From assembly GCA_900468535.1 (NCBI GenBank), contig UBTY01000016.1:186001-250000 (forward strand): a stretch of 64,000 nucleotides of DNA, given 5' to 3'. A model generated the notes under the pieces. The model worked only from the letters and a program-made list of their open reading frames with translations, searched no databases and was not told where the DNA came from. Position numbers and translations under genes: made by a program. Source of the DNA: Hyphomicrobiales bacterium. GTDB taxonomy: Bacteria > Pseudomonadota > Alphaproteobacteria > Rhizobiales > Rhizobiaceae. Positions within the stretch are counted from its first letter, which is position 1, and each line of letters starts with the position of its first letter. Shown here piece after piece: positions 1 to 9,498 of this stretch.

Positions 1-545
1 TGAACGATATCCGTGAGGTTCAGCGACCCTACGCAGAGCAGGACGGTCACGATGACGAAGCCGATGGAGACTTCGTAAGAAACCATCTGCGCGGCGGAAC
101 GAAGCGCACCGAGGAACGGATACTTCGAGTTCGAAGCCCAGCCGCCCATGATGATGCCGTACACTTCAAGCGACGAGATCGCGAAGATGTAGAGAATGCC
201 GACGTTGATGTTGGCGATGACCCAGCCGTCCGCGAAGGGCACGACGGCCCAGGTGGAGAGAGCCAGAAGCACCGTTACCAGCGGGGCCAGAAGGAAGACC
301 GCCTTGTTGGCGCCGGCCGGAATGATCGGCTCCTTGAAGACGAACTTCAAAAGGTCGGCGAAGGACTGGAAAAGACCCCACGGACCCACCACATTCGGAC
401 CACGACGCAACTGCACCGCTGCCCAGATCTTACGGTCGGCCAGCAGGATGTAGGCGATGAAGACGAGAAGGCAGACGAGGACGAGAAGCGACTGACCGAC
501 CATCAGGAGGCCGGGCAAGACATAAGTTGAAACAAACGATTCCAT
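1..545 (-). CDS. nuoH: NADH-quinone oxidoreductase subunit H (partial, C-terminus outside window)
   Basis: Membrane subunit of respiratory complex I that forms much of the quinone-access channel next to NuoB/NuoD. The first 181 codons are present, starting at the ATG complementary to 543-545, with GGGGAC just upstream as ribosome site. Visible family landmarks are the first membrane helix ([20 protein letters not shown]), then the conserved [19 protein letters not shown] loop, [12 protein letters not shown], and the [22 protein letters not shown] stretch typical of NuoH/ND1. It lies 12 bases after nuoG in the same operon. The gene runs off the left edge, so nothing can be said about the C-terminal half or the genes after it. 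Confidence 0.96.
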   Translation of the reverse strand, partial: MESFVSTYVLPGLLMVGQSLLVLVCLLVFIAYILLADRKIWAAVQLRRGPNVVGPWGLFQSFADLLKFVFKEPIIPAGANKAVFLLAPLVTVLLALSTWAVVPFADGWVIANINVGILYIFAISSLEVYGIIMGGWASNSKYPFLGALRSAAQMVSYEVSIGFVIVTVLLCVGSLNLTDIV

Positions 546-557
546 AGTCCCCTGCCC

Positions 558-2639
558 TTACTCTGCCGCGACTTTAAAGTTGTTGCGGGCCAATGCCGAG
601 CACTCTGCCATTACGGCCGAAGCGCGCGCGATCGGGTTCGTCAAATAGAAGTCTTTGACCGGCGACGCAAACCCGGATTTGTTCATCTTGCCGGCTTTTT
701 TCGCAACTGCGGCAATTTTGGCGCTGTCGCTTTCGGCGATCTCATCAAGTGCCGCGAAATGCGGGAATGCCGCATAGAGCTTGCCACGCAATTCGCCAAG
801 CGAATCAAACGGAAGCTTCTTGCCTAGCACGTCGGAAAGAGCACGGATGATAGCCCAGTCTTCGCGGGCGTCGCCAGGCGCAAAGCCTGCACGGTTGCCC
901 ATCTGAACGCGGCCTTCGGTGTTGACCCAGGTGCCGGACTTTTCGGTGTAGGCGGCGGCCGGCAGGATGACGTCGGCATTGTGCGCGCCGTTGTCACCGT
1001 GCGATCCGATGTAGACTGTCAGCTTTGCCTTCTTGGCTGCGAAATCGAGTTCGTCAGCGCCAAGCAGGAAGAGCACGTCCATCGAGGCCAGCATGTCCGC
1101 CGCATTGACGCCCTTTGCGCCCGGCACGAAGCCGAGGTCGAGGCCGCCGACGCGCGACGCCGCCGTGTGCAGAACGGCAAAGCCGTTCCAGCCTTCGACA
1201 ACCGCACCCACCGTGCCTGCGAGCTTTGCAGCACTTGCGAGAACGCCCGCGCCATCTGTGCGCGACAGGGCGCCCTGGCCGATAAGGATCATCGGCTTCT
1301 TGGCATCTGTCAGAACCTTTGCGAAGGCATGGTTGCCGTCGACGAGATCCTTCAGGGTATCCGGGCCAGCGCCGAGATATTCGTAGTCGTAGCGCAATTC
1401 GCCGGCTTCACCGATCACGCCGATCGGGAAGTTGCCACGACGCCAGCGCTTGCGGATGCGGGCGTTGAGGACGGCAGCTTCAAAGCGCGGGTTGGCGCCG
1501 ATGATCAGCAGAGCGTCTGCCTGCTCGATACCTTCGATCGTCGGGTTGAAGACGTAGCTTGCGCGACCGAGCGACGGATCGAGTGCCGTCCCATCCTGAC
1601 GACAGTCGAGGTTCTCGGAACCGAGCGACTTCACCAGCTCCGACAGAGCGTACATTTCTTCGACGGATGCGAGGTCGCCGGCAATCGCGCCGACCTTGTC
1701 GCCGCTCGTTGCCGAAACAGCGGCCTTGATGGCGCCGAAGGCTTCGCCCCAGGTCGCAGCCTGCAGACGGCCGTCCTTGCGGACGTACGGGCGGTCGAGA
1801 CGCTGCGTCTTCAGGCCATCCCAGATGAAGCGGCTCTTGTCGGAGATCCACTCTTCGTTGATCTGGTCGTTGACGCGCGGCAGAACGCGCATGACTTCGC
1901 GGCCACGCGTGTCGACGCGGATGGCGGAGCCGAGCGCGTCCATGACGTCGATCGATTCGGTCTTGTTCAGTTCCCACGGGCGAGCCGTGAAGGCGAAGGG
2001 CTTCGAGGTCAGGGCGCCAACCGGGCAAAGGTCAACAACGTTGCCCTGCAGCTCCGAGGTCATCGCCTGCTCGAGGTATGTCGTGATCTCGGCATCCTCG
2101 CCGCGGCCGATCAGGCCGAGTTCGGAAATGCCGGCCACTTCGGTCGTAAAACGAACGCAACGCGTGCAGTGAATGCAGCGGTTCATGACCGTCTTGACGA
2201 GCGGTCCGATGTACTTGTCTTCGACGGCGCGCTTGTCTTCCTGATAGCGCGACGAGTCGATACCGAAAGCCATCGCCTGGTCCTGCAGGTCGCATTCGCC
2301 GCCCTGGTCGCAGATCGGGCAATCCAGCGGATGGTTGATCAGCAGGAATTCCATCACGCCTTCGCGGGCCTTCTTGACCATCGGCGTGTTGGTGAAAACC
2401 TCGGGCAGTTCGCCGTTCGGGCCGCCGCGGATATCGCGAACGCCCATGGCGCAAGATGCCTGCGGCTTCGGCGGGCCGCCCTTCACCTCAACGAGGCACA
2501 TGCGGCAGTTGCCGGCAACCGAAAGGCGCTCATGGAAGCAGAAGCGCGGAACTTCAGCACCGGCTTCCTCGCACGCCTGCAGCAGCGTGAAATGATCCGG
2601 AACTTCGATCTCGTTGCCGTCAATCTTCAGTTTTGCCAT
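558..2639 (-). CDS. nuoG: NADH-quinone oxidoreductase subunit G (NuoG)
   Basis: Large iron-sulfur subunit of the complex I peripheral arm; it passes electrons from NuoF clusters towards NuoI/NuoB. From the ATG at 2639 it has 693 residues (a GTG two codons upstream is possible but less likely, since MAKLKIDGNE is the usual family start). N-terminal 2Fe-2S ligands are visible at about C34, C45, C48 and C63, followed by the HxxxCxxC-type motif around NHPLDCPICDQGGECDLQDQ and the 4Fe-4S group CIHCTRC with a later DLCPVGAL cysteine. The C-terminal two thirds is the molybdopterin-oxidoreductase-like fold that has lost its cofactor. It sits between the small helix-hairpin gene and nuoH. Confidence 0.97.
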   Translation of the reverse strand: MAKLKIDGNEIEVPDHFTLLQACEEAGAEVPRFCFHERLSVAGNCRMCLVEVKGGPPKPQASCAMGVRDIRGGPNGELPEVFTNTPMVKKAREGVMEFLLINHPLDCPICDQGGECDLQDQAMAFGIDSSRYQEDKRAVEDKYIGPLVKTVMNRCIHCTRCVRFTTEVAGISELGLIGRGEDAEITTYLEQAMTSELQGNVVDLCPVGALTSKPFAFTARPWELNKTESIDVMDALGSAIRVDTRGREVMRVLPRVNDQINEEWISDKSRFIWDGLKTQRLDRPYVRKDGRLQAATWGEAFGAIKAAVSATSGDKVGAIAGDLASVEEMYALSELVKSLGSENLDCRQDGTALDPSLGRASYVFNPTIEGIEQADALLIIGANPRFEAAVLNARIRKRWRRGNFPIGVIGEAGELRYDYEYLGAGPDTLKDLVDGNHAFAKVLTDAKKPMILIGQGALSRTDGAGVLASAAKLAGTVGAVVEGWNGFAVLHTAASRVGGLDLGFVPGAKGVNAADMLASMDVLFLLGADELDFAAKKAKLTVYIGSHGDNGAHNADVILPAAAYTEKSGTWVNTEGRVQMGNRAGFAPGDAREDWAIIRALSDVLGKKLPFDSLGELRGKLYAAFPHFAALDEIAESDSAKIAAVAKKAGKMNKSGFASPVKDFYLTNPIARASAVMAECSALARNNFKVAAE

Positions 2640-2855
2640 CGTCACTCAGTCCTGTTTCCCGTTTGCCGGATGGCGGCAAACAAACCCACTTTGCAACAGT
2701 TTCGCTGCCAGGCCGGATTCTGTCCCGTTGGCATCGGTGTCGCTCAAATTCTCCGCTCACCCCGAGATCCGGGATCAGCTTTCGGCCTCTGCGGTTCCGG
2801 GCCCCTGCCCTTCACTGTTCAGCCTTGATCTTGCTCCGGCCTTCCGGCCGAAAAA

Positions 2856-3488
2856 CTACTTCCGTTTGCGCCCCTTGGCAGCGAGCGCCTTTGCTTGCGC
2901 TACCCAGCCGTCACGAGCGATGCGACCATCAAAGCCAAGCTCGGCGTCGATGCGAGCCGCATCCTCTTCAGACCAGCCGGCGATGACGGAGAAGCTGCGA
3001 ATACCCTTGGCATTCAGCACCTGCTCGATCTTCGGGCCGACGCCGGAAATCTGCTTCAGATCGTCAGCCTTGCGGGCGCGCGATGCGGACCTTGTAACCA
3101 CGTCAGGCTTTACGACTGGTTGCTGAACCGGAACAACCGACAGCTTTACCTTGGAAGTCGCCTCGCTTGCGGGTGCCGGCCGAAGATTTTCCGGGCGGAC
3201 TTCGACTTCGGGCTTGCTTTCGTCGGGTGGCGTCTCATCGAGAACCGCCGCGAGCTTGCTGGTTGCATCCAGCGCACCCTGCAGGGCACCGAGAAATGCG
3301 CCCGCCATCTGCGTCGAAAACCCGAAGCCGATCGCCGTGGCAGCAGCCATTGCGGCAGCTGGGTTCACCATGACAGGCGGCACCGGAAGCGCGCGGGCGC
3401 TTTCCAGCATCTCGGCGGCAAGACGGCCGAAGTCGGCCGAGAAATCAGCCGCCCCTTCCTTGTCCGTGCCGTCGGATGCCTTCGTCAT
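2856..3488 (-). CDS. nuo-operon protein with C-terminal helix-hairpin (H3TH-like) domain
   Basis: A 210-residue protein encoded between nuoF (5-base gap) and nuoG. Residues 1-100 are Ala-rich and probably helical, with a glycine/alanine-rich stretch (about 45-75) that could be a weak membrane-contact or packing segment. The last about 65 residues carry DDLKQISGVGPKIE, a hairpin-type motif of the COG3743-like 'predicted flap-endonuclease H3TH' family, ending in a basic tail (KGRKRK). The same domain closes NuoE in this operon (see finding). No catalytic residues are apparent, and in this setting a role as an accessory or assembly protein of complex I is an inference, not shown. Conserved position in rhizobial nuo operons is from general knowledge. 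Confidence 0.75.
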   Translation of the reverse strand: MTKASDGTDKEGAADFSADFGRLAAEMLESARALPVPPVMVNPAAAMAAATAIGFGFSTQMAGAFLGALQGALDATSKLAAVLDETPPDESKPEVEVRPENLRPAPASEATSKVKLSVVPVQQPVVKPDVVTRSASRARKADDLKQISGVGPKIEQVLNAKGIRSFSVIAGWSEEDAARIDAELGFDGRIARDGWVAQAKALAAKGRKRK

Positions 3489-3493
3489 CGCCC

Positions 3494-4798
3494 TTACTCT
3501 GCAGCCTCGAGAACCGCACCGTGATCCAGCGCGCTCGCCGTGTACTGGTCGATGCGTGCTTCGATTTCCGGACGGAAGTTACGGATCAGACCCTGCACTG
3601 GCCATGCGGCAGCATCGCCGAGCGCACAGATGGTGTGGCCTTCGATCTGCTTGGTGACCTGGAACAGCATGTCGATTTCGCGCTTCTGGGCGTTGCCCTT
3701 GGCCATGCGCTCCATGACGCGCCACATCCAGCCGGTACCTTCACGGCACGGCGTGCACTGGCCGCAGCTCTCGTGCTTGAAGAAGGCCGAGATACGAGCG
3801 ATCGCCTTGATGACGTCGGTGGACTTGTCCATGACGATCGAAGCAGCCGTACCGAAGGAGGAGCCGACAGCGCGCAGGCCGTCGAAGTCCATCGGGCAGT
3901 CGATGATGTCCTTGGCCGGAACGATCGGGCAGGATGCGCCGCCCGGAATGACCGCCAGCAGGTTGTCCCAACCGCCGCGGATACCGCCGGCATGCTTGTC
4001 GACGAGCTCACGGAAGGTGATGCCCATTTCTTCTTCGACAGTGCATGGCTTGTTGACGTGACCGGACAGCATGAAAAGCTTGGTGCCGACATTGTTCGGA
4101 CGGCCGAGCGAGGAGAACCAGCCGGCGCCGCGACGCAGGATGGTCGGAGCAACGGCAATCGACTCGACGTTGTTGACGGTCGTCGGGCAGCCGTAGAGAC
4201 CCATGTTGGCCGGGAACGGTGGCTTCAGGCGCGGCTGGCCCTTCTTGCCTTCCAGGCTTTCGAGCAGCGCGGTTTCTTCGCCGCAGATATAGGCACCGGC
4301 ACCGTGATGGACGTAGATGTCGATCGGGTAGCCGAGCTTGTTGCTCTTGCCCAGCAGGCCGTAGTCGTAGCACTCGTCGATCGCGGCCTGGAGGGCTTCG
4401 CGCTCGCGGATATACTCACCACGGACATAGATGTAGGCAGCGTTCGCACCCATGGCGAAGCTGGCGATCACGCAGCCTTCGATCAGCGTATGCGGATCGT
4501 GGCGCATGATATCGCGGTCCTTGCAGGTACCCGGCTCCGACTCGTCGGCATTGACGACGAGGTAGTGCGGGCGACCGTCGGATTCCTTCGGCATGAAGGA
4601 CCACTTGAGACCGGTAGGGAAGCCTGCGCCGCCACGGCCGCGAAGACCGGAGGCCTTCATCTCGTTGATGATCCAGTCGCGCCCCTTCTCGAGGATCTGC
4701 TTGGTGCCGTCCCAGTGGCCGCGACTCATCGCGCCCTTCAGGGACTTGTCCTTGAGGCCGTAGATATTGGTAAAGATGCGGTCTTTATCTTGTAACAT
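3494..4798 (-). CDS. nuoF: NADH-quinone oxidoreductase subunit F (NuoF)
   Basis: Flavoprotein of complex I that binds NADH and FMN and holds a 4Fe-4S cluster. It has 434 residues, the usual length. The glycine-rich NADH site [16 protein letters not shown] is near residue 52, the FMN-binding region includes [13 protein letters not shown] and [19 protein letters not shown], and the cluster ligands are in [13 protein letters not shown] with a later cysteine in [14 protein letters not shown]. The gene follows nuoE by 10 bases and precedes the small helix-hairpin gene, so the NADH-oxidising module E-F-G is interrupted by one accessory gene. Confidence 0.97.
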   Translation of the reverse strand: MLQDKDRIFTNIYGLKDKSLKGAMSRGHWDGTKQILEKGRDWIINEMKASGLRGRGGAGFPTGLKWSFMPKESDGRPHYLVVNADESEPGTCKDRDIMRHDPHTLIEGCVIASFAMGANAAYIYVRGEYIREREALQAAIDECYDYGLLGKSNKLGYPIDIYVHHGAGAYICGEETALLESLEGKKGQPRLKPPFPANMGLYGCPTTVNNVESIAVAPTILRRGAGWFSSLGRPNNVGTKLFMLSGHVNKPCTVEEEMGITFRELVDKHAGGIRGGWDNLLAVIPGGASCPIVPAKDIIDCPMDFDGLRAVGSSFGTAASIVMDKSTDVIKAIARISAFFKHESCGQCTPCREGTGWMWRVMERMAKGNAQKREIDMLFQVTKQIEGHTICALGDAAAWPVQGLIRNFRPEIEARIDQYTASALDHGAVLEAAE

Positions 4799-4808
4799 GC
4801 TTCACCTC

Positions 4809-5933
4809 TTACCGCGGCTTCTTACCGAAGACCTTGATATATTCCGCTTCACCGCCCTTGGCGAGCGCCTTGGCCTGCTTGATCCAGTCGTCGCGCTCGA
4901 TGCGGCCCTTGAAATTCAGGTAGCCGTCGACCCATTCGCGCTCTGCCTTCTTCCAACCCGCGACCTGCGCGAAGGTGAAGATGCCGAGTTCATGGAGCGT
5001 GCCCTCGATCTTCGGACCGACGCCGGAGATCAGCTTCAGATCGTCGGGAGTGGCCGGCTTTTCGATGCCGGCAGGACGGTTCTTGTCGCTCAGCGAAGGC
5101 TTGCCGGCGTCAGTCGCAGGAGCGGCAACGGCCTGCTCTTCGACGGCCTTGACGTTCTTCGCAGCAGCCTTCGGCGCTGTCACAGGCGTCTTCAGCGCAG
5201 CATTGGTTTCAGCGTCGGTGCTCTTCGGACGCGCCGCTTCAGACGGGGGAACCGGAGCAGCGTCAACCTGGGCAGTTGCGGCTTCGGCAACGACCTTCTT
5301 GGCGGATGCCTTCTTCTTCGGTTCCTCGTCCGTCAGGGACGTCGGTCCACCCTCAGGCGAGGAGAAGTGACGATCGATCTGCGGGCCGGGCGTGATGCTC
5401 GCACCGTTGCCTGCATCAAACGTGTCAATGATCTCTTCGAGACGCTCAGGCGTCAGGTCTTCGTAGGTGTCCTTGCCGATCATGACCATGGGCGCGTTGA
5501 CGCACGCCCCAAGACATTCGACTTCTTCCCACGACAGCGTGCCTTCAGCGTTCCGCTCGAAGGGATGATGATGGATCTTGCTCTTGCAGACCGCCATCAG
5601 GTTTTCCGAGCCACGCAGCATGCAAGGCGTCGTGCCGCACACCTGGATGTGGGCGCGCGTGCCGACCGGGCCGAGCTGGAACTGCGTGTAGAAGGTCGCA
5701 ACTTCGAGAACACGGATGTAGGCCATGTCGAGCATGTCGGCGATCTTTTCGATCGCGGCTCGGGTGACCCAACCGTCCTGTTCCTGCGCACGCATCAACA
5801 GCGGGATGACCGCGGATTGCTGACGGCCTTCGGGATATTTCTGGATCGTCTTATCCGCCCAGGCTGCGTTCTCGTCATTGAAGGCGAACGCGGCTGGCTG
5901 GAATTGATCTTCGGCTAATCGACGAACGGACAT
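4809..5933 (-). CDS. nuoE: NADH-quinone oxidoreductase subunit E with long C-terminal extension
   Basis: 2Fe-2S subunit of the NADH-oxidising module. Residues 1 to about 165 are ordinary NuoE: thioredoxin-like fold with ligands in CGTTPCMLRG and VECLGACVNAP. The protein is 374 residues, roughly twice the 160-220 of most NuoE proteins. After the core comes a low-complexity Ala/Pro/Lys linker (about 195-290) and then a domain beginning DDLKLISGVGPKIEG that matches the end of the protein encoded between nuoF and nuoG. The added domain is of the helix-hairpin type often linked to DNA binding but here it presumably mediates protein contacts; that is inference. RBS GAGGAAG directly precedes the ATG. 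Confidence 0.95.
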   Translation of the reverse strand: MSVRRLAEDQFQPAAFAFNDENAAWADKTIQKYPEGRQQSAVIPLLMRAQEQDGWVTRAAIEKIADMLDMAYIRVLEVATFYTQFQLGPVGTRAHIQVCGTTPCMLRGSENLMAVCKSKIHHHPFERNAEGTLSWEEVECLGACVNAPMVMIGKDTYEDLTPERLEEIIDTFDAGNGASITPGPQIDRHFSSPEGGPTSLTDEEPKKKASAKKVVAEAATAQVDAAPVPPSEAARPKSTDAETNAALKTPVTAPKAAAKNVKAVEEQAVAAPATDAGKPSLSDKNRPAGIEKPATPDDLKLISGVGPKIEGTLHELGIFTFAQVAGWKKAEREWVDGYLNFKGRIERDDWIKQAKALAKGGEAEYIKVFGKKPR

Positions 5934-5949
5934 TCTTCCTCACGCCTTG

Positions 5950-6222
5950 TCAGTTTATGGTCCCGCACTGCGATGCCGTCAGAGACTTCATCTCGCATGC
6001 GTAGGCCGACTGGTCTTTTTGCAAAAACACAACGAACTTGCCGCCGTTCGGAACGGCGGCCTTGATTTCATAGCCCTTGGACAAGAGCTCACCCATGGAA
6101 GCCTTTGATGCCGGCGGCTGCACCTCGTCCTGACCCAATTTAGGGCCCATTCCGCCAACTTCCTGAGCGAAGGCTCCGGAAGCAGCAAAAAGGACGAGAG
6201 CGGCGAGCGGCAACAGCTTCAT
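5950..6222 (-). CDS. small secreted protein encoded inside the nuo operon
   Basis: A 90-residue protein with a clear Sec signal peptide ([20 protein letters not shown], cleavage probably after AFA). The mature part has about 70 residues, contains two cysteines (ACEMK and SQCGTIN) that could form a disulfide, and otherwise shows no motif I recognise. Its ATG shares one base with the nuoD stop (TAATG), so it is translationally coupled to nuoD, and nuoE follows 16 bases later. The periplasmic location is odd for a gene among cytoplasmic-arm subunits. Function unknown. Confidence 0.8.
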   Translation of the reverse strand: MKLLPLAALVLFAASGAFAQEVGGMGPKLGQDEVQPPASKASMGELLSKGYEIKAAVPNGGKFVVFLQKDQSAYACEMKSLTASQCGTIN

Positions 6223-7412
6223 TAGCGGTCCACCTCACCGAACACGATGTCGAGCGAACCGAGCACGGCCGTAACGTCAGCTAGCATGTGCCCCTTGCAG
6301 AGGAAGTCCATCGCCTGCAGGTGGGCATAGCCCGGGGCGCGGATCTTGCAACGGTAGGGCTTGTTGCTGCCATCGGCGACGACGTAGACGCCGAATTCGC
6401 CCTTCGGCGCTTCGACAGCTGCATAAACTTCGCCGGCGGGAACGTGGTAGCCTTCGGTGTAGAGCTTGAAGTGGTGGATCAGCGCTTCCATCGAACGCTT
6501 CATCTCGCCACGCTTCGGCGGAACAACCTTGCCGTCGATCGACGAGACCGGGCCCGTCTTGGCGCTGCCCATCAGGCGCTCGACGCACTGCTTCATGATG
6601 CGGACCGACTGGCGCATCTCGATCATGCGGATCAGGTAGCGGTCGTAGCAGTCGCCGTTCTTGCCGATCGGAATATCGAATTCCATATCGTTGTAGCACT
6701 CGTAGGGCTGCGAGCGACGCAGATCCCAGGCAGCACCCGAACCGCGAACCATGACGCCCGAGAAGCCCCAGGACCACGCATCTTCCAGCGATACGACGCC
6801 GATATCGACGTTACGCTGCTTGAAGATGCGGTTGTCGGTCAGGAGACCTTCGATATCGTCGAGGATCTTGAGGAACGGGTCGCACCACTTGCCGATATCC
6901 TCGACCAGTTCCGGCGGGATGTCCTGGTGGACGCCGCCCGGACGGAAGTAGGCAGAGTGCATACGGGCGCCACAGGCGCGCTCGTAGAACACCATCAGCT
7001 TTTCACGCTCCTCGAAGCCCCAGACCGGCGGTGTCATCGCGCCGACGTCCATGGCCTGTGTCGTCACGTTCATGATGTGCGACAGAATTCGGCCAATTTC
7101 GGAGTACAGAACTCGAATCAGCTGACCGCGAATCGGAATTTCGAGCTTCAGCATCTTTTCGACGGCGAGCGCGAAAGCGTGTTCCTGGTTCATCGGCGCG
7201 ACGTAGTCGAGGCGATCGAAATAAGGAACGGCCTGAAGATAGGTCTTCGTTTCGATCAGCTTTTCGGTGCCGCGGTGCAGCAGGCCGATATGCGGATCGA
7301 CGCGTTCGATGATTTCGCCATCGAGTTCGAGCACGAGACGCAGAACGCCGTGCGCGGACGGATGCTCCGGCCCGAAGTTGATCGTAAAGTTGCGAACGTT
7401 ATGTTCAGTCAT
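6222..7412 (-). CDS. nuoD: NADH-quinone oxidoreductase subunit D (NuoD)
   Basis: 49-kDa-type subunit of complex I, which with NuoB forms the quinone-reduction site. The ATG at 7412 ([14 protein letters not shown]) gives 396 residues, the usual length; an in-frame ATG ten codons upstream adds a non-family tail. Landmarks are GPEHPSAHG (commonly GPQHPAAHG in the family), [37 protein letters not shown] and the C-terminal [14 protein letters not shown]. The Q-to-E and A-to-S changes in the first motif are near the quinone-pocket His, which is kept. Between nuoC and the small secreted gene. Confidence 0.96.
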   Translation of the reverse strand: MTEHNVRNFTINFGPEHPSAHGVLRLVLELDGEIIERVDPHIGLLHRGTEKLIETKTYLQAVPYFDRLDYVAPMNQEHAFALAVEKMLKLEIPIRGQLIRVLYSEIGRILSHIMNVTTQAMDVGAMTPPVWGFEEREKLMVFYERACGARMHSAYFRPGGVHQDIPPELVEDIGKWCDPFLKILDDIEGLLTDNRIFKQRNVDIGVVSLEDAWSWGFSGVMVRGSGAAWDLRRSQPYECYNDMEFDIPIGKNGDCYDRYLIRMIEMRQSVRIMKQCVERLMGSAKTGPVSSIDGKVVPPKRGEMKRSMEALIHHFKLYTEGYHVPAGEVYAAVEAPKGEFGVYVVADGSNKPYRCKIRAPGYAHLQAMDFLCKGHMLADVTAVLGSLDIVFGEVDR

Positions 7413-7485
7413 AGCGACGCGCTCCGCGCTGGCAATTGGCATGAGACGGCGAACAGAGAGGCTTCAAGAAATCCGAGCCTCATCT

Positions 7486-8088
7486 TCACTTCGCAGCCTT
7501 CTCGTCTCCCGGCAGCACGTAGTCGGTGCCTTCCCATGGGGACGTGAAATCGAAATTGCGGAATTCCTGCTTCAGTTCAACGGGTTCGTAGACGACGCGC
7601 TTGGCAGCATCGTCATAACGCACTTCGACGTAACCGGTTGTCGGGAAATCCTTGCGGAGCGGGTGACCTTCAAAGCCATAGTCCGTCAGCAGGCGACGCA
7701 GGTCGGCGTGACCGGAGAACGGAATGCCGTACATGTCCCAGGCTTCGCGCTCGAACCACTCGGCACCCTTGTAGACCGCAGTCGCCGATGGAACCGACTC
7801 GCCGTCAGCCACGGCCACCTTCACGCGGATGCGCAGGTTCTGCTTCGGCGACAGGAGATGATAGACGACATCGAAACGCTTTTCGCGCTGCGGCCAGTCG
7901 ACGCCGCAGATGTCGATCATGCTGATAAAGCCGCAACGTGCGTCGTCGCGCAGGAACGTCAGCAGCGCCAGAATCGTTTCCGGCGTAGCGGTTACGTTCA
8001 GCTCGTCGTAGCTGATGGATGCATCGAGAAAGAGATCGCCGCGCATCTCACGGAGATACGAGGACAGTTCGCTCAAGGCTTCACTCAT
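7486..8088 (-). CDS. nuoC: NADH-quinone oxidoreductase subunit C (NuoC)
   Basis: 30-kDa-type subunit of the complex I connecting arm, 200 residues. The signature region reads [37 protein letters not shown], matching the family consensus (ER E.wDmfGi.F.[25 protein letters not shown]), with one change (HAD for HPD). It is a separate gene rather than fused to nuoD, as usual in alphaproteobacteria. A 15-base gap separates it from nuoB and about 70 bases from nuoD. Confidence 0.96.
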   Translation of the reverse strand: MSEALSELSSYLREMRGDLFLDASISYDELNVTATPETILALLTFLRDDARCGFISMIDICGVDWPQREKRFDVVYHLLSPKQNLRIRVKVAVADGESVPSATAVYKGAEWFEREAWDMYGIPFSGHADLRRLLTDYGFEGHPLRKDFPTTGYVEVRYDDAAKRVVYEPVELKQEFRNFDFTSPWEGTDYVLPGDEKAAK

Positions 8089-8103
8089 GACAGTCCTCCG
8101 CCC

Positions 8104-8688
8104 TTAGCGCTCGATCGTTCCGGTTCGACGGATCTTCTTCTGCAGAAGCAGCACCCCGTAGAGCAGCGCTTCTGCCGTGGGGGGACAGCCCGGCACGTAG
8201 ATATCGACAGGAACGACACGGTCGCAACCACGCACGACCGAATAGGAATAGTGATAGTAGCCGCCGCCGTTTGCGCAGGAGCCCATCGAAATGACGTAAC
8301 GCGGCTCAGGCATCTGGTCGTAGACCTTGCGGAGCGCAGGCGCCATCTTGTTGGTCAGCGTGCCGGCAACGATCATGACGTCGGACTGGCGCGGCGAAGC
8401 GCGCGGAGCAACACCGAAGCGCTCCATGTCGTAACGCGGACCGGAGACCTGCATCAGGCCCTCAACGGCGCAGCAGGCAAGACCGAACTGCATCCACATC
8501 AGCGAACCCGTACGCGCCCAGGTGATCAGGTCGCGCGTGGACGTAACGAGAAAGCCCTTGTCGGCCAACTCGTCGTTGATCTCGCCGAAGAATGCACTGT
8601 CGCTGCCGATGGGCTTGCCCGTTGCCGGATCGATGATGCCCTTCGGGTGCGGCGCAACGAGCGCCTTGTCGCTTTGGGCTACTCCCAT
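8104..8688 (-). CDS. nuoB: NADH-quinone oxidoreductase subunit B (NuoB)
   Basis: Carries the terminal 4Fe-4S cluster N2 that reduces quinone. Start chosen at the ATG complementary to 8686-8688 ([13 protein letters not shown]), giving 194 residues and a 10-base overlap with the end of nuoA; a longer start at 8709 would lie deeper inside nuoA. Cluster ligands are seen in [21 protein letters not shown], and [12 protein letters not shown]. The stretch between CC and RFG is one residue longer than in human PSST or E. coli NuoB (see finding). Confidence 0.95.
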   Translation of the reverse strand: MGVAQSDKALVAPHPKGIIDPATGKPIGSDSAFFGEINDELADKGFLVTSTRDLITWARTGSLMWMQFGLACCAVEGLMQVSGPRYDMERFGVAPRASPRQSDVMIVAGTLTNKMAPALRKVYDQMPEPRYVISMGSCANGGGYYHYSYSVVRGCDRVVPVDIYVPGCPPTAEALLYGVLLLQKKIRRTGTIER

Positions 8689-9044
8689 TCCAGGGCTCCC
8701 TTTTTCCATTCATAGATAAAGCCGATGGTCAGCACGCCAAGGAAGACCATCATGGACCAGAAGCCGAACCAACCGATCGCGCCGAAAGAAACGGCCCACG
8801 GGAACAGGAAGGCGACCTCGAGGTCGAAGATGATGAAGAGGATCGACACCAGATAGAAGCGGATATCGAACTTCATGCGGGCGTCGTCGAATGCGTTGAA
8901 GCCGCACTCGAAGGCCGACAGCTTTTCCGAATCAGGCGCCTTGTAGGCAACGGCGAACGGCGCAATGAGCAGCGACAGGCCGATTACAAGGGCGATACCA
9001 ATGAAAATAGCGATCGGAATATAGGAACTGAGCAGTCCAGTCAT
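8679..9044 (-). CDS. nuoA: NADH-quinone oxidoreductase subunit A (NuoA), first gene of the operon
   Basis: Small membrane subunit with three helices, 121 residues from the ATG at 9044 ([14 protein letters not shown]); an upstream in-frame ATG at 9092 would add a non-family leader. The cytoplasmic loop signature YECGF-type motif appears as [22 protein letters not shown], followed by [16 protein letters not shown], the classic NuoA/ND3 helix. AGGGAAGAAC lies just upstream as ribosome site. No co-directional gene lies upstream, so the operon promoter should be in 9045-9369. Confidence 0.96.
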   Translation of the reverse strand: MTGLLSSYIPIAIFIGIALVIGLSLLIAPFAVAYKAPDSEKLSAFECGFNAFDDARMKFDIRFYLVSILFIIFDLEVAFLFPWAVSFGAIGWFGFWSMMVFLGVLTIGFIYEWKKGALEWE

Positions 9045-9369
9045 CAGGTTCTTCCCTGCTTGCGGGCTGCGCCGGGAGGCGCAAGTGGGCAATTGCCCGG
9101 CAAGCGAACGTGCGTTGCAACAGAGCCGTGGTTAGCGCAGCCAGCGCCACGGCGCAAGACTTTTAGAGCACCAATTCGACTGTCGAGCCGCGACATTATC
9201 AAGCAGATGCAATGATGTCGCGACAAATCCACACAAGTTGATTCCGACTGCATGCCAGCCCATCGGATAATGCATGGCTCGCGGTAAATCGCAAAGACCG
9301 AGCCGGCCAGAAACAGCGCAAACGCGCATCGCAAAAACGACATAACGCAAAGAGGAGGAGAAGAAGAAA
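9045..9369. other. intergenic region upstream of nuoA
   Basis: Non-coding by appearance. It should hold the nuo operon promoter, but I could not pick a convincing -35/-10 pair by eye. An inverted repeat GCCGTGG (9125-9131) / CCACGGC (9147-9153) lies about 80-110 bases before the nuoA start and could form a leader hairpin. The two tRNA-Asp genes upstream are on the same strand, so read-through from them is possible. Confidence 0.4.
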
Positions 9370-9446
9370 TGGCGCGAGTGACGGGGCTCGAACCCGCGAC
9401 CTCCGGCGTGACAGGCCGGCACTCTAACCGACTGAGCTACACCCGC
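9370..9446 (-). tRNA. tRNA-Asp (GTC), copy 1
   Basis: Read on the minus strand this folds as a complete cloverleaf: acceptor GCGGGTG pairs with CACTCGC, D-arm GCTCAGTCGGTTAGAGT, anticodon arm CCGGC-CTGTCAC-GCCGG with anticodon GTC (Asp), T-arm GCGGGTTCGAGCCCCGT, discriminator G and an encoded CCA. 77 nt. A second copy identical over its whole length follows 52 bases away. Confidence 0.97.
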
Positions 9447-9498
9447 GCACTATGGACAGAAGGACCGGATCAAGCACCTTGCAGTGCCTATCTTGAAA

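Noticed and set aside
981-2828. 615-codon plus frame
   Set aside because: Antisense shadow of nuoG, which has all its cluster ligands; the plus frame has no family features.
2831-2855. CGGCC/GGCCG hairpin after the nuoF-nuoG intergenic gene
   Set aside because: Only five pairs and inside the nuo operon, so not called a terminator; short GC-rich hairpins occur by chance here.
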